From contig CACNYO010000005.1 of NCBI GenBank assembly GCA_902624765.1, forward strand, positions 1-53,229: a DNA stretch of 53,229 nt. The letters are read 5' to 3'. Positions within the stretch are counted from its first letter, which is position 1; each line of letters opens with the position of its first letter. A model generated the notes under the pieces. It saw nothing but the letters and a program-made list of their open reading frames with translations. It was not told the origin of the DNA and made no database searches. The position numbers and the translations under genes are program-made. The stretch comes from an uncultured SAR86 cluster bacterium (GTDB taxonomy: Bacteria > Pseudomonadota > Gammaproteobacteria > Magnimaribacterales > AG-339-G14). Positions 10,586 through 18,941 of the stretch are shown here, one piece after another.

Positions 10586-11373
10586 GAAATTGTACCTTTA
10601 AAGGCCTTGATCATTTGTGACATACATTTAGGACTACAAGCAATTAAGTGATGACTGTCATAAGGATCGGGATTTCCTAAAAGATCGCTAACAAGTCCTC
10701 CTGCTTCCTTTACCAATAATATGCCGGCAGCAACATCCCATTGCTTTAGACCATAACCCCAAAAACCGTCGAGATATCCAGCTGCAACGTAAGCGAGATC
10801 AAGCGCAGTAGAACCAGTTCTCCTGATAGTTAAGCCATTAGAATATAAATTTCTCATAGCCATCAATTGATCCAATTTAGGTTCATTATCTTCATCTAAA
10901 TGTGACGATGAAGATAGAAGGGAACCTCTTAAACCCTTGATTTTACTAACTCTTATTCTAGTTTGGTTGAGATAGGCTCCTTTACCTTTACTTGCTGTGT
11001 ACTCATCATTTCTGGAAACATCAACAATGATTGCATGCTCAGGCTCGCCGTTGACATAACACGCAATAGAAATAGAAAAATAAGGAAATCCATGAATGAA
11101 GTTTGTTGTTCCATCAAGAGGATCAATTATCCATTTACACTCCGCCTTGGGATTTCCAATAAGACCTAATTCTTCTCCTTGAAAACAATGATCAGGAAAT
11201 GATTCTCTTATTGTTTCTACAAGGATTGTTTCAACTTTTTTATCAACTTGAGTTACAAAATCAACAGGAGCCTTCTCTGATATAGTTAGCTTTTCTCTTC
11301 TTTTATAAAAGTAATGTATTTCCTTTGCAGCAAGACGAGCAGCCTTGATTGCGATGTTTACTTTTGGCTCCAT
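10582..11373 (-). CDS. suhB: Inositol-1-monophosphatase family protein SuhB
   Basis: WIIDPLDGTTNFIHGFPYFSISIAC and QWDVAAGILLVKEAGG. Confidence 0.95.
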   Translation of the reverse strand: MEPKVNIAIKAARLAAKEIHYFYKRREKLTISEKAPVDFVTQVDKKVETILVETIRESFPDHCFQGEELGLIGNPKAECKWIIDPLDGTTNFIHGFPYFSISIACYVNGEPEHAIIVDVSRNDEYTASKGKGAYLNQTRIRVSKIKGLRGSLLSSSSHLDEDNEPKLDQLMAMRNLYSNGLTIRRTGSTALDLAYVAAGYLDGFWGYGLKQWDVAAGILLVKEAGGLVSDLLGNPDPYDSHHLIACSPKCMSQMIKAFKGTIS

Positions 11374-11429
11374 AAGGGATGCTAGTTTAACAGACGATGA
11401 TCAATCATAATTAGATTGATAGATTTATT

Positions 11430-12155
11430 ATGAAAATTTTTGAAAATCTAAATTTTGTTCTTGTGGAAACTTCTCATCCTGGAAACATTGGAGCATGCGC
11501 TAGAGCTATGAACTCGATGGGAATCCATAATTTATGTTTAGTAAATCCTAAGGATTTTCCAAGTAAAGAATCTGAGGCAAGAGCCAAATCAGGCAAGACG
11601 GTTTTAGATAAAGCGAAAATTCATGAAAACATTAATGAGGCAATAGATGCTTCCAACTTAGTCATCGGAACAAGCGCACGATCACGTTCCATGCCATGGC
11701 CAATGATGGAGATAAATGAATTGGGAAAAGTCATCAATGAATCTATGGCCAGAAAAGAAAAAGTTTCGATAGTTTTTGGCAATGAAGCTGTCGGTTTAGA
11801 TAATGAAGATTTAGGAAAGTGTGATTTTCATCTTCAGATTCCTACCTCAGAAGATAAATCATTGAATTTATCTCATGCAGTTCAAATAGTCGCTCATGAA
11901 ATTTATAAAGGAACGTCATTATCAGATCTTTCTACTCAAGTCAGAGAAGTTGAATTAGCTTCAAGTCAGCAAAAAGAAAAATTAATTGAACACATTGAAT
12001 TAGTTCTGGAGTTATTAGATTTCTATGATCATCAAAACCCTAAACAAGTTCCTGCAAGATTGAGAAGATTAATCAAGAGAATGCAGTTAGATAAACTTGA
12101 AATAGGAATATTAAGAGGCATCTTATCTAATTTAGAACAACGTCTTAACAAATGA
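11430..12155 (+). CDS. trmJ: tRNA (Cm32/Um32) methyltransferase TrmJ
   Basis: SPOUT family: VLVETSHPGNIGACARAMNSMG, VFGNEAVGLDNEDL, SLNLSHAVQIVAHEIY; divergent from suhB. Confidence 0.93.
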   Translation: MKIFENLNFVLVETSHPGNIGACARAMNSMGIHNLCLVNPKDFPSKESEARAKSGKTVLDKAKIHENINEAIDASNLVIGTSARSRSMPWPMMEINELGKVINESMARKEKVSIVFGNEAVGLDNEDLGKCDFHLQIPTSEDKSLNLSHAVQIVAHEIYKGTSLSDLSTQVREVELASSQQKEKLIEHIELVLELLDFYDHQNPKQVPARLRRLIKRMQLDKLEIGILRGILSNLEQRLNK

Positions 12156-12187
12156 ACTGGGCATGCTAAAATCGCTTTTCCTGAAAT

Positions 12188-12262
12188 GTCCCCTTCGTCT
12201 AGTGGTTAGGACACCGGGTTTTCATCTCGGCAACAGGGGTTCGAATCCCCTAGGGGACGCCA
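12188..12262 (+). tRNA. tRNA-Glu(UUC)
   Basis: GTCCCCT/AGGGGAC acceptor plus GCCA; anticodon loop TTTTCAT gives TTC; T-loop GGTTCGAATCC. Confidence 0.96.
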
Positions 12263-12267
12263 CTAAG

Positions 12268-12301
12268 AGACATGCTCAATTTTGATGCATGTCTTTTTTT
12301 T
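12268..12301 (+). terminator. Intrinsic terminator after tRNA-Glu
   Basis: AGACATGC ... GCATGTCT stem followed by TTTTTTT. Confidence 0.75.
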
Positions 12302-12403
12302 ATGTTGAAGCAGCTTAAAAACCCAAAAAAAACCTAGTCTTTTTTTGCACTAAATTAGTTCAATTTGATCTGTGTAAATCCTTAACATTGTTAAAAATTA
12401 GTT

Positions 12404-12751
12404 TTGAGCTCTATGAAGTTACTTACTTTAATTGTCAAACCGTCAAAGACAGAATTGGTCAAGGAAGCATTAGATGCGTCCGGTATTGGTGGAGCTACAA
12501 TTATTGACGCTTCAGGTTATGGCTCACAAAAGGGTCAATCTGAAACTTACAGAGGAACTGAATATCGTATCGATACCAATCCCAAAGTAATGTTTCAAGT
12601 TGCATGTGATGATGACGATACTTCTTCAATCATCGAAGCTGTTAAAAAAGCAGCAGGCACAGGAAAGATAGGCGACGGGAAAATTTTTATTACTGAATTA
12701 ACAGATGTAGTAAGGATTAGAACAGGTGAGACAGGCTCAAAAGCTATTTAA
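12404..12751 (+). CDS. Nitrogen regulatory protein P-II (GlnB/GlnK family); ATG at 12413 is the likelier start
   Basis: GSQKGQSETYRGTEYRID T-loop with the uridylylation-type Tyr, AAGTGKIGDGKIFI, VVRIRTGETG; followed by amtB. Confidence 0.93.
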   Translation: MSSMKLLTLIVKPSKTELVKEALDASGIGGATIIDASGYGSQKGQSETYRGTEYRIDTNPKVMFQVACDDDDTSSIIEAVKKAAGTGKIGDGKIFITELTDVVRIRTGETGSKAI

Positions 12752-12767
12752 TTTTTAGGAGTATTAA

Positions 12768-14006
12768 ATGGATGAAATAAAATTTGCGATGGATACCTTC
12801 TACGCAATCATGGCTGGTGCTTTAGTCATGTGGATGGCAGCAGGATTTACAATGCTTGAAGCAGGATTGGTCCAAAAGAAAGACGTATCTGAAATCGTAA
12901 CAAAAAATTTAGGTTTATATTCAATTGCTTGCATTATGTATTTAGCATGCGGATTTATTTTAATGTACCCAGGGTCTGCAGTTATAGAGGGAATCTTGCC
13001 AAGTATTGGTTCTTCTTGGGGGCTGTCCACAGCTCTTCCAATTGAAGAAATTGGAATGGAATACGGAATGGATTATTCTCAACAAGCAGATTTCTTTTTC
13101 CAAGTTGTATTCGTAGCAACAGCTATGTCTATTGTTTCTGGAGCGGTCGCTGGAAGAATGAAGCTAATCCCATTCTTTCTTTTTGCAGTAATATTAACTG
13201 GATTTATTTATCCTATTCAAGGTTATTGGAACTGGGGTGGAGGATTCCTCAGCTCAGGCGGATATTCTGATTATGCTGGCTCTGGAACAGTTCACTTATG
13301 TGGAGCTGCCGCTGCTCTAGCTATTGTTACAGTACTCGGTCCTAGAAGAGGCAAATATAATTCCGATGGCAGTGTAAATGCAATGCCCGGTTCAAACATT
13401 CCAATTGCAGCTCTTGGTGCATGGATACTATGGCTTGGATGGTTCGGGTTTAATGGTGGTTCAGAGTTAGTTGTTAGCTCAGAAGCAAGTGCAATAGCTG
13501 TTAGTCAGGTATTCTTAAATACAAACATGGCAGCTGCAGGTGGTGTTGTCGCAGCATTACTGACAAGTCTTTTTGCTACTGGAAAAATGGATGTAACCAT
13601 GGCTATCAATGGTGCCATTGCAGGTCTTGTTGCCATCACGGCGGGTCCTAGCGCACCAACTGGTGGAGAAGCAGTGATAATCGGTGCCATAGGTGGAATT
13701 ATCGTGTACTTTTCTATCCTATTCTTTGAAAAAAGACTCAAAATTGATGATCCGGTCGGTGCAATCTCTGCTCATGGTATAGTCGGTATTTATGGAGTAA
13801 TGGTAGTTCCATTTACATCTGAAGCTTCGTTTTTATGGCAATTATATGGGGTAGTTGCTATCGCTGGCTTTACTTACATTGCAAGCTTAATAGCGATTAA
13901 TGTGATTAATTCTTTCATTGCTATCCGAGCTACAGACGAAGAACAAATGGCAGGACTTGACTCTACAGAAGTAGGTGTTGAGGCTTATCCAGAGTTCAAA
14001 AATTAA
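12768..14006 (+). CDS. amtB: Ammonium transporter
   Basis: Amt family: VMWMAAGFTMLEAGLVQKKDVSEIVTKN, DYAGSGTVHLCGAAAALA, GWFGFNGGSEL, SAHGIVGIYGV. Confidence 0.95.
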   Translation: MDEIKFAMDTFYAIMAGALVMWMAAGFTMLEAGLVQKKDVSEIVTKNLGLYSIACIMYLACGFILMYPGSAVIEGILPSIGSSWGLSTALPIEEIGMEYGMDYSQQADFFFQVVFVATAMSIVSGAVAGRMKLIPFFLFAVILTGFIYPIQGYWNWGGGFLSSGGYSDYAGSGTVHLCGAAAALAIVTVLGPRRGKYNSDGSVNAMPGSNIPIAALGAWILWLGWFGFNGGSELVVSSEASAIAVSQVFLNTNMAAAGGVVAALLTSLFATGKMDVTMAINGAIAGLVAITAGPSAPTGGEAVIIGAIGGIIVYFSILFFEKRLKIDDPVGAISAHGIVGIYGVMVVPFTSEASFLWQLYGVVAIAGFTYIASLIAINVINSFIAIRATDEEQMAGLDSTEVGVEAYPEFKN

Positions 14007-14021
14007 GTTTTTTTCTCCCTT

Positions 14022-14055
14022 AAAGCAGGCGATATTTTCTCGCCTGCTTTTTTTT
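14022..14055 (+). terminator. Intrinsic terminator after amtB
   Basis: AAGCAGGCGA ... TCGCCTGCTT stem followed by T-run. Confidence 0.85.
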
Positions 14056-14072
14056 GATTTTACAAAAAATGT

Positions 14073-14078
14073 TATAAT
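14073..14078 (+). promoter_or_regulatory. Candidate sigma-70 -10 box (TATAAT) for the 14.1-14.4 kb leader/small-ORF unit
   Basis: Exact TATAAT consensus just after the amtB terminator; the -35 (TTTTTG, 17-nt spacing) is weak. Confidence 0.5.
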
Positions 14079-14084
14079 GAGTTC

Positions 14085-14276
14085 ACGTTCATCCTTTAAA
14101 TTTCATAAATTTTTAGGACGGAAGTAGGGAGATAGGAAAACCTCTTTCTTTGTTCTTTAAGAAAGGTTAGCAAGTACCGAAAGGGAACGAGACCGAATAT
14201 CTACCGAAGGAACGCGTTGAGAAGGGTGTATATCAATTGATATACGTACGTTTGAAACGAAAACTGGAGGAATGAT
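14085..14276 (+). ncRNA. Putative structured 5' leader with repeated ACCGAA/GGAACG motifs
   Basis: Hairpin 14139-14168 (AACC.TTTCTT/AAGAAA.GGTT), three ACCGAA copies (14176, 14192, 14203), two followed by GGAACG, 18-bp perfect palindrome 14228-14245, then GGAGG before ATG 14277. Confidence 0.55.
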
Positions 14277-14438
14277 ATGACTATTCAGTACAGAGGTGTC
14301 AAAGTTACTTCAAATAATTCTGGTGAGGCTAAGCCTTTCGCTGGAAATTACAGAGGTACAAAATACACTGAAAAAACTATAGAAAAGTCACCCAAAGCGA
14401 CTAACGGTATTTACCGTGGGTCAAAATGGGTTTCATAA
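14277..14438 (+). CDS. 53-aa protein with three YRGxK[V/Y/W] motifs; DUF4278-like (tentative)
   Basis: MTIQYRGVKVTSNNSGEAKPFAGNYRGTKYTEKTIEKSPKATNGIYRGSKWVS*; upstream GGAGG RBS; own terminator. Not in the supplied ORF track because of its length. Confidence 0.75.
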   Translation: MTIQYRGVKVTSNNSGEAKPFAGNYRGTKYTEKTIEKSPKATNGIYRGSKWVS

Positions 14439-14458
14439 CCTGTCTTTAGGTTGAAAAA

Positions 14459-14483
14459 GGGAGGCGTAAGCCTCCCTTTTTTT
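14459..14483 (+). terminator. Intrinsic terminator of the small YRG ORF
   Basis: GGGAGGC-GTAA-GCCTCCC stem followed by TTTTTTT. Confidence 0.88.
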
Positions 14484-14516
14484 ATTTAGACATTATCGGG
14501 TAGAATCTAATTTAAG

Positions 14517-15416
14517 ATGGCAGAGTTAAAGCATTTATCGTCGAACACTTCAGTGGACAACATTACCGAAGTCTTGCATGAAGATGCTGGTGTGATTATT
14601 GATAACGTTGTTGATTCGGATTTCTTAGAAGCATTGAATAATGAACTTGATCCTTTTTTATCCCACGACAACTTTGGCCGAGATGAATTTACTGGATTTA
14701 AGACAAAAAGAATCGGTGCTTTGATTGCTCGATCGGAAAAATGCAGGGAACTTGCTTTAAATTCACTCATTTACAAATCCGCAAAAAGTTTTCTTCAGCC
14801 TTATTGCGATGGACTTCAGTTGCATTTCACTTCGGCAGTTAGCATTGGCCCGGGAGAGTCCTCTCAAATTCCTCACAGAGATAGAGGCATTTGGGGAGGG
14901 TATGTTCCAAGAAAAGTTGAACCATTGTTCAGTACAATATGGGCTGCATCAGAATTTACAAAAGAAAATGGCGCTACGCTGATTGTGCCTGGATCTCATA
15001 CATGGGATAAAGATCGTCTCCCTGAACCAAATGAAATAGCATATGCAGAAATGGAAGCTGGTTCGGTTCTTATATATACGGGTACGGTCCTACACGGCGG
15101 AGGAGAGAACATCACTACTGATAAAATAAGAACTGGAGTATTTCTTCATTACGCTGTGAACTGGATAAGGCAACAAGAAAATCAATATTTATCCTGTCCG
15201 CCAGATATCGCTAAAAGTCTCAGTCCTGAGCTTAGGTCACTTATAGGCTATTCAAAAGGAGGATATGTTCTCGGTTTCTACTCAGATCCTTATGACGATA
15301 ACGCTAAATATGAATCAGTTTCTCCAGAAAATATGTTTAGCGACTCTTTTGATAGATTTTCAAACATTCCAGATCCAAAAGATTTAGTAAATAAATCTAT
15401 AAAATCAAACCAATAA
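14517..15416 (+). CDS. Phytanoyl-CoA dioxygenase (PhyH) family Fe(II)/2OG oxygenase
   Basis: IPHRDRGIWGG (HxD), GATLIVPGSHTWDKDR, VLIYTGTVLHGGGENITTDKIRTGVFLHYAVNWIRQQENQYL. Confidence 0.87.
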   Translation: MAELKHLSSNTSVDNITEVLHEDAGVIIDNVVDSDFLEALNNELDPFLSHDNFGRDEFTGFKTKRIGALIARSEKCRELALNSLIYKSAKSFLQPYCDGLQLHFTSAVSIGPGESSQIPHRDRGIWGGYVPRKVEPLFSTIWAASEFTKENGATLIVPGSHTWDKDRLPEPNEIAYAEMEAGSVLIYTGTVLHGGGENITTDKIRTGVFLHYAVNWIRQQENQYLSCPPDIAKSLSPELRSLIGYSKGGYVLGFYSDPYDDNAKYESVSPENMFSDSFDRFSNIPDPKDLVNKSIKSNQ

Positions 15417-15435
15417 TTTAACTTTAACTTAACAG

Positions 15436-18039
15436 GTGAAATTCTTATTTTACTCTTTTATATTCTTTTTAGCTTTTTTGAATGCTGAGGAGGAAATAGT
15501 CGTCACTGGGTCTTATTTAAAAAATTCTGAAAATGATTTAAGTCCGGTTGAAACTTTTTCTAAAGACGACTATCTCAAATTTAACACGATTACTTTGTCG
15601 GAAATTTCTAGATATATTCCTTCAATTTCTGGATCACATTTTCAAACCAATTCAATGGATGGAGAAGATCAAGGAATGTCTGCGATCACATTAAGAGGCC
15701 TTGATCACGCCTCAACATTATTGATGATTAATACAAAAAGACAAACCTTTGCCGGCACTCCGTCGCACGAAGGTGAAGGGTATATTGATGCAAATATTAT
15801 TCCTGATATCGCAATAAAATCGATTGAAATTCTTAAGGAGGGAGCTACATCAATTTATGGATCAGATGCTGTAGCAGGGGTGATAAATGTTTTAACACAA
15901 AAAGATTTTGAAGGATTTTTATTTAGGTCAGATCACCAGATTACCGAGTCTCATAAACAAAACGACAATAAAGTCGGTTTTTTGTATGGATTCAAAAGCG
16001 ATAAAAGCAATCTTATTCTTGGTATAGAAAGTCTCTATAGATCTCCACTTTCTGCCAAAAAAATTGATGGAATTGCCGACTTATCAATAAGCACATTTGG
16101 CAAGACTTTTATCACAACTGGAAAGGAAGAAATTTCATCCGGACCTTACGAAGGTATCTATGAAAAAGGAGCTAAGATCCCTGATCCAAATTGCAAGAGT
16201 AACGGCGGCATCTTACTTGGAGGTTTTTGTAAATTCGCTTACGGGGAGAGGTTTAATATCATAAATAAAGAAAGACATCATAAAGCCTATCTTAATTTAA
16301 ACACCTCCGTAGATGATTCATACCTCATTTCTAACGACTTTAACTTGATATATGCAAAAGTAAATGTTTTAGATAACCCACAGTCCCCTTCCTACCCAGC
16401 ACTTCCTTTTTTAACTAGAAATATTCATCCCGATGAAGGAAGTAGCCCATTTAAAAATGAAATCAAATGGCGTGGAAGACCTCTTGGTTCGAATTATCCT
16501 TCACCTTTTTCTACAAAGGATATTTATCAGTACCACATTACTGATTCTATGAAATTTTCTTTTTCTGATATAGATTTCTTAGAAATTTCAATTTCTCATA
16601 GTGCTCACAACAATCTGGCTGTTAGACCCGACATCATTAATTCAAGATTTCAAGAAGCTCTAGCAGGCCAAGGGGGAGAGAAAAAAAATCTTTCTTGGAA
16701 TTTGTTTAGTGATACAAATGCAGATGAGTTAGTTCAATATGTAAGAGGCAATCTCATAGCAAAAAAGAAAGGATCCTTAAGTTCAATTGATGGAGTTTAT
16801 TTGACAAACTTTAACGATATTGATTTTTCTGCTGGATTTCAGATTGCAACAGACACATTAAATATAGGATATAACGACTTAAGTAGAATAGAAGTAAATG
16901 AGGAAGGAAAAATCACAAAGCAAGCTGATCTATTTTTTTTGGGAGGAGGAACAGACGTTAAAAAAGCCAGATCTAAAACTGCTTTATTTGGGGAACTCAA
17001 CAAATCTATCTCAGGAACTTTAGATATAAGAGCAGCATTAAGATACGAGGAGTTTAAAAATGAAAATTCATTAGATCCAAAAATCTCATTGCGGTACCAA
17101 CCAAATGATATTTTTTCTTTAAGGTTTTCTACAGGCACTTCTTTTACCATGCCTTCGATGTCTCAAATGTTTGGATCAGACATAGTCTTAGGCAGTGTAA
17201 GAGACGTTAATGAGAGTGTCTTCGTCAGACAAGGTCAGACAGGAAATCCTTTATTAAAGCCAGCTACATCAATCAATACAAACCTTGGTTTTATGTTTTA
17301 CCCAGAAGAAAACTATTCTTTAAGCTTTGATTTTTTTGAGATAAATTATAAAGATCGAATTGAAGCTGAAAGTGCACAAGCCATAGTTTCAAATAATCCA
17401 AACAGTTCAAAAATCACCAGAAATTCTTCAGGAGAAATTGTTGGTGTCATTGCCTCTTATGTGAACGAAGAAAAATCAATTATTTCAGGCATGGACTTTG
17501 AATGGAATTCTTTTTTTGATTTAAACGATTATGGCTTTTTAAATTTGAAAATATCGTCCACAACTCTTTTTTCTTTCTTAACTCCTCAGCATCTTGGTCA
17601 CGATGAGAATACAGAAGACCATGATCATCATCGAGATGATGAAAAATTAATCAATAGAGTAGGAAAGTTCAACCATGATGCACACATTCACTCGCTTCCT
17701 AAAAATAGAATAAACCTATTTCTAGATTGGAAATATAGAGAATTCTTGTTGAATTGGACTACACGATATATTTCGGAATACACCAACGATAGAGAGTTGA
17801 GTGATTATGCAATAACCTTAGGTTACACGAATAAAGTGCATTCTTTTTTAATTCATGACTTATCAATTTCAAGGCCTATTAAGACTAAGGGAGGTGAAAT
17901 AGATTTAAAATTTGGAATTTTGAATATCGCTAATAAACTTGCCCCACAATTATATGACGCTCCTGATTTTAGCTTTGATACCAGGCTTCATGACCCAACA
18001 GGAAGAACGTTTACTTTTTCTATTCAGTATCAGCTGTAG
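15436..18039 (+). CDS. TonB-dependent receptor (GTG start)
   Basis: EEEIVVTGSYLK plug start, LRGLDHASTLLMINTKR, IEILKEGATSIYGSDAVAGVINVLTQ, C-terminal beta strand TFTFSIQYQL. Confidence 0.93.
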   Translation: MKFLFYSFIFFLAFLNAEEEIVVTGSYLKNSENDLSPVETFSKDDYLKFNTITLSEISRYIPSISGSHFQTNSMDGEDQGMSAITLRGLDHASTLLMINTKRQTFAGTPSHEGEGYIDANIIPDIAIKSIEILKEGATSIYGSDAVAGVINVLTQKDFEGFLFRSDHQITESHKQNDNKVGFLYGFKSDKSNLILGIESLYRSPLSAKKIDGIADLSISTFGKTFITTGKEEISSGPYEGIYEKGAKIPDPNCKSNGGILLGGFCKFAYGERFNIINKERHHKAYLNLNTSVDDSYLISNDFNLIYAKVNVLDNPQSPSYPALPFLTRNIHPDEGSSPFKNEIKWRGRPLGSNYPSPFSTKDIYQYHITDSMKFSFSDIDFLEISISHSAHNNLAVRPDIINSRFQEALAGQGGEKKNLSWNLFSDTNADELVQYVRGNLIAKKKGSLSSIDGVYLTNFNDIDFSAGFQIATDTLNIGYNDLSRIEVNEEGKITKQADLFFLGGGTDVKKARSKTALFGELNKSISGTLDIRAALRYEEFKNENSLDPKISLRYQPNDIFSLRFSTGTSFTMPSMSQMFGSDIVLGSVRDVNESVFVRQGQTGNPLLKPATSINTNLGFMFYPEENYSLSFDFFEINYKDRIEAESAQAIVSNNPNSSKITRNSSGEIVGVIASYVNEEKSIISGMDFEWNSFFDLNDYGFLNLKISSTTLFSFLTPQHLGHDENTEDHDHHRDDEKLINRVGKFNHDAHIHSLPKNRINLFLDWKYREFLLNWTTRYISEYTNDRELSDYAITLGYTNKVHSFLIHDLSISRPIKTKGGEIDLKFGILNIANKLAPQLYDAPDFSFDTRLHDPTGRTFTFSIQYQL

Positions 18040-18448
18040 CTTCTTTGAAAGTAGGCTTGCTATTTGATGCATTTCTCATAAGCAGGGAGGTACCTAAAAT
18101 CCAGACGGATAATACTACTTCTACAAATAATTGAGTCTGAACTTCACCTCCTAAGTACATCACGTGATAGATATTAAAACCCAAAGCAAAAAGATATATT
18201 AATCCCGCAGCTAAAAGCCAAGACGCTTTAAAAGTAAAAAAAGCAAAAAGACAAAAAAGAGAAGAAACAGCGAAAAATGTTGTGAAATCTCTAAAAAGTG
18301 AATTTTGTCCATGATTTGACATGCCTTCGTAATCTATTCCAAATCCTGTTGCAGTTGTCGCAGGATCAGTAAACCATTGGTAAGCAACTAGGCCTAACAA
18401 AATGCATGGAATCAAAGACATCAGACGGATAACAAATTTATTTCTCAT
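18020..18448 (-). CDS. Small integral membrane protein (possibly DUF4345-like)
   Basis: 142 aa, about four hydrophobic segments; family assignment uncertain. Confidence 0.65.
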   Translation of the reverse strand: MRNKFVIRLMSLIPCILLGLVAYQWFTDPATTATGFGIDYEGMSNHGQNSLFRDFTTFFAVSSLFCLFAFFTFKASWLLAAGLIYLFALGFNIYHVMYLGGEVQTQLFVEVVLSVWILGTSLLMRNASNSKPTFKEATADTE

Positions 18449-18891
18449 GCAAATATTTTATATCTTAATTTATAAAAAATTCCACCTGATAAGCCCCCAG
18501 CCATAACATGGAAAAACGTACCAATACCAGTTCTATTTCCTGCTATCACTTCGGTTTCATAGAGTAATTCAACAGTACCTATCAATACAAGCCACATTGT
18601 TAAAGCTGAAATTAAAAAATACCGAACCGAGTCAGAAATGAAGGGCAAGCTAGAAGTATATCTAGATATCATAAGGCTTATTCCTACAGGAATCATTAGA
18701 ATTAAAAATAAAAGCAAACCTAGGTTGATAAAATCTGAAATTAAGACTTCAAAGACTATTTTTATTCCCACAGGCATATTCATGGAATTTAACCAAATGA
18801 GGTTTGAAAAGCTTGTTATTGGAACAATCAACAAGGTTAGTATGAGTGTTGCTAAGAGATATAAGGAAAAATTTTTGAATAAGATTTTCAC
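18445..18891 (-). CDS. Hypothetical integral membrane protein
   Basis: 148 aa with about four hydrophobic helices; overlaps the next gene by 4 nt (coupled). Confidence 0.7.
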   Translation of the reverse strand: MKILFKNFSLYLLATLILTLLIVPITSFSNLIWLNSMNMPVGIKIVFEVLISDFINLGLLLFLILMIPVGISLMISRYTSSLPFISDSVRYFLISALTMWLVLIGTVELLYETEVIAGNRTGIGTFFHVMAGGLSGGIFYKLRYKIFA

Positions 18892-18941
18892 TGTTTAGAA
18901 CTTTTCTGTGAGAAAATCGCATTCTATTATCATTCCGCAGT

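Noticed and set aside
12382-12394. TTAACATTGTTAA palindrome upstream of the P-II gene as a nitrogen-regulator site
   Set aside because: Does not match NtrC or sigma-54 consensus as I know them; short AT-rich palindromes are expected by chance.
13505-13741. Antisense ORF within amtB
   Set aside because: Shadow of a conserved gene; composition is an artefact of the opposite strand.
16839-17150. 103-aa antisense ORF within the TonB-dependent receptor
   Set aside because: No RBS or domain evidence; embedded in coding sequence.
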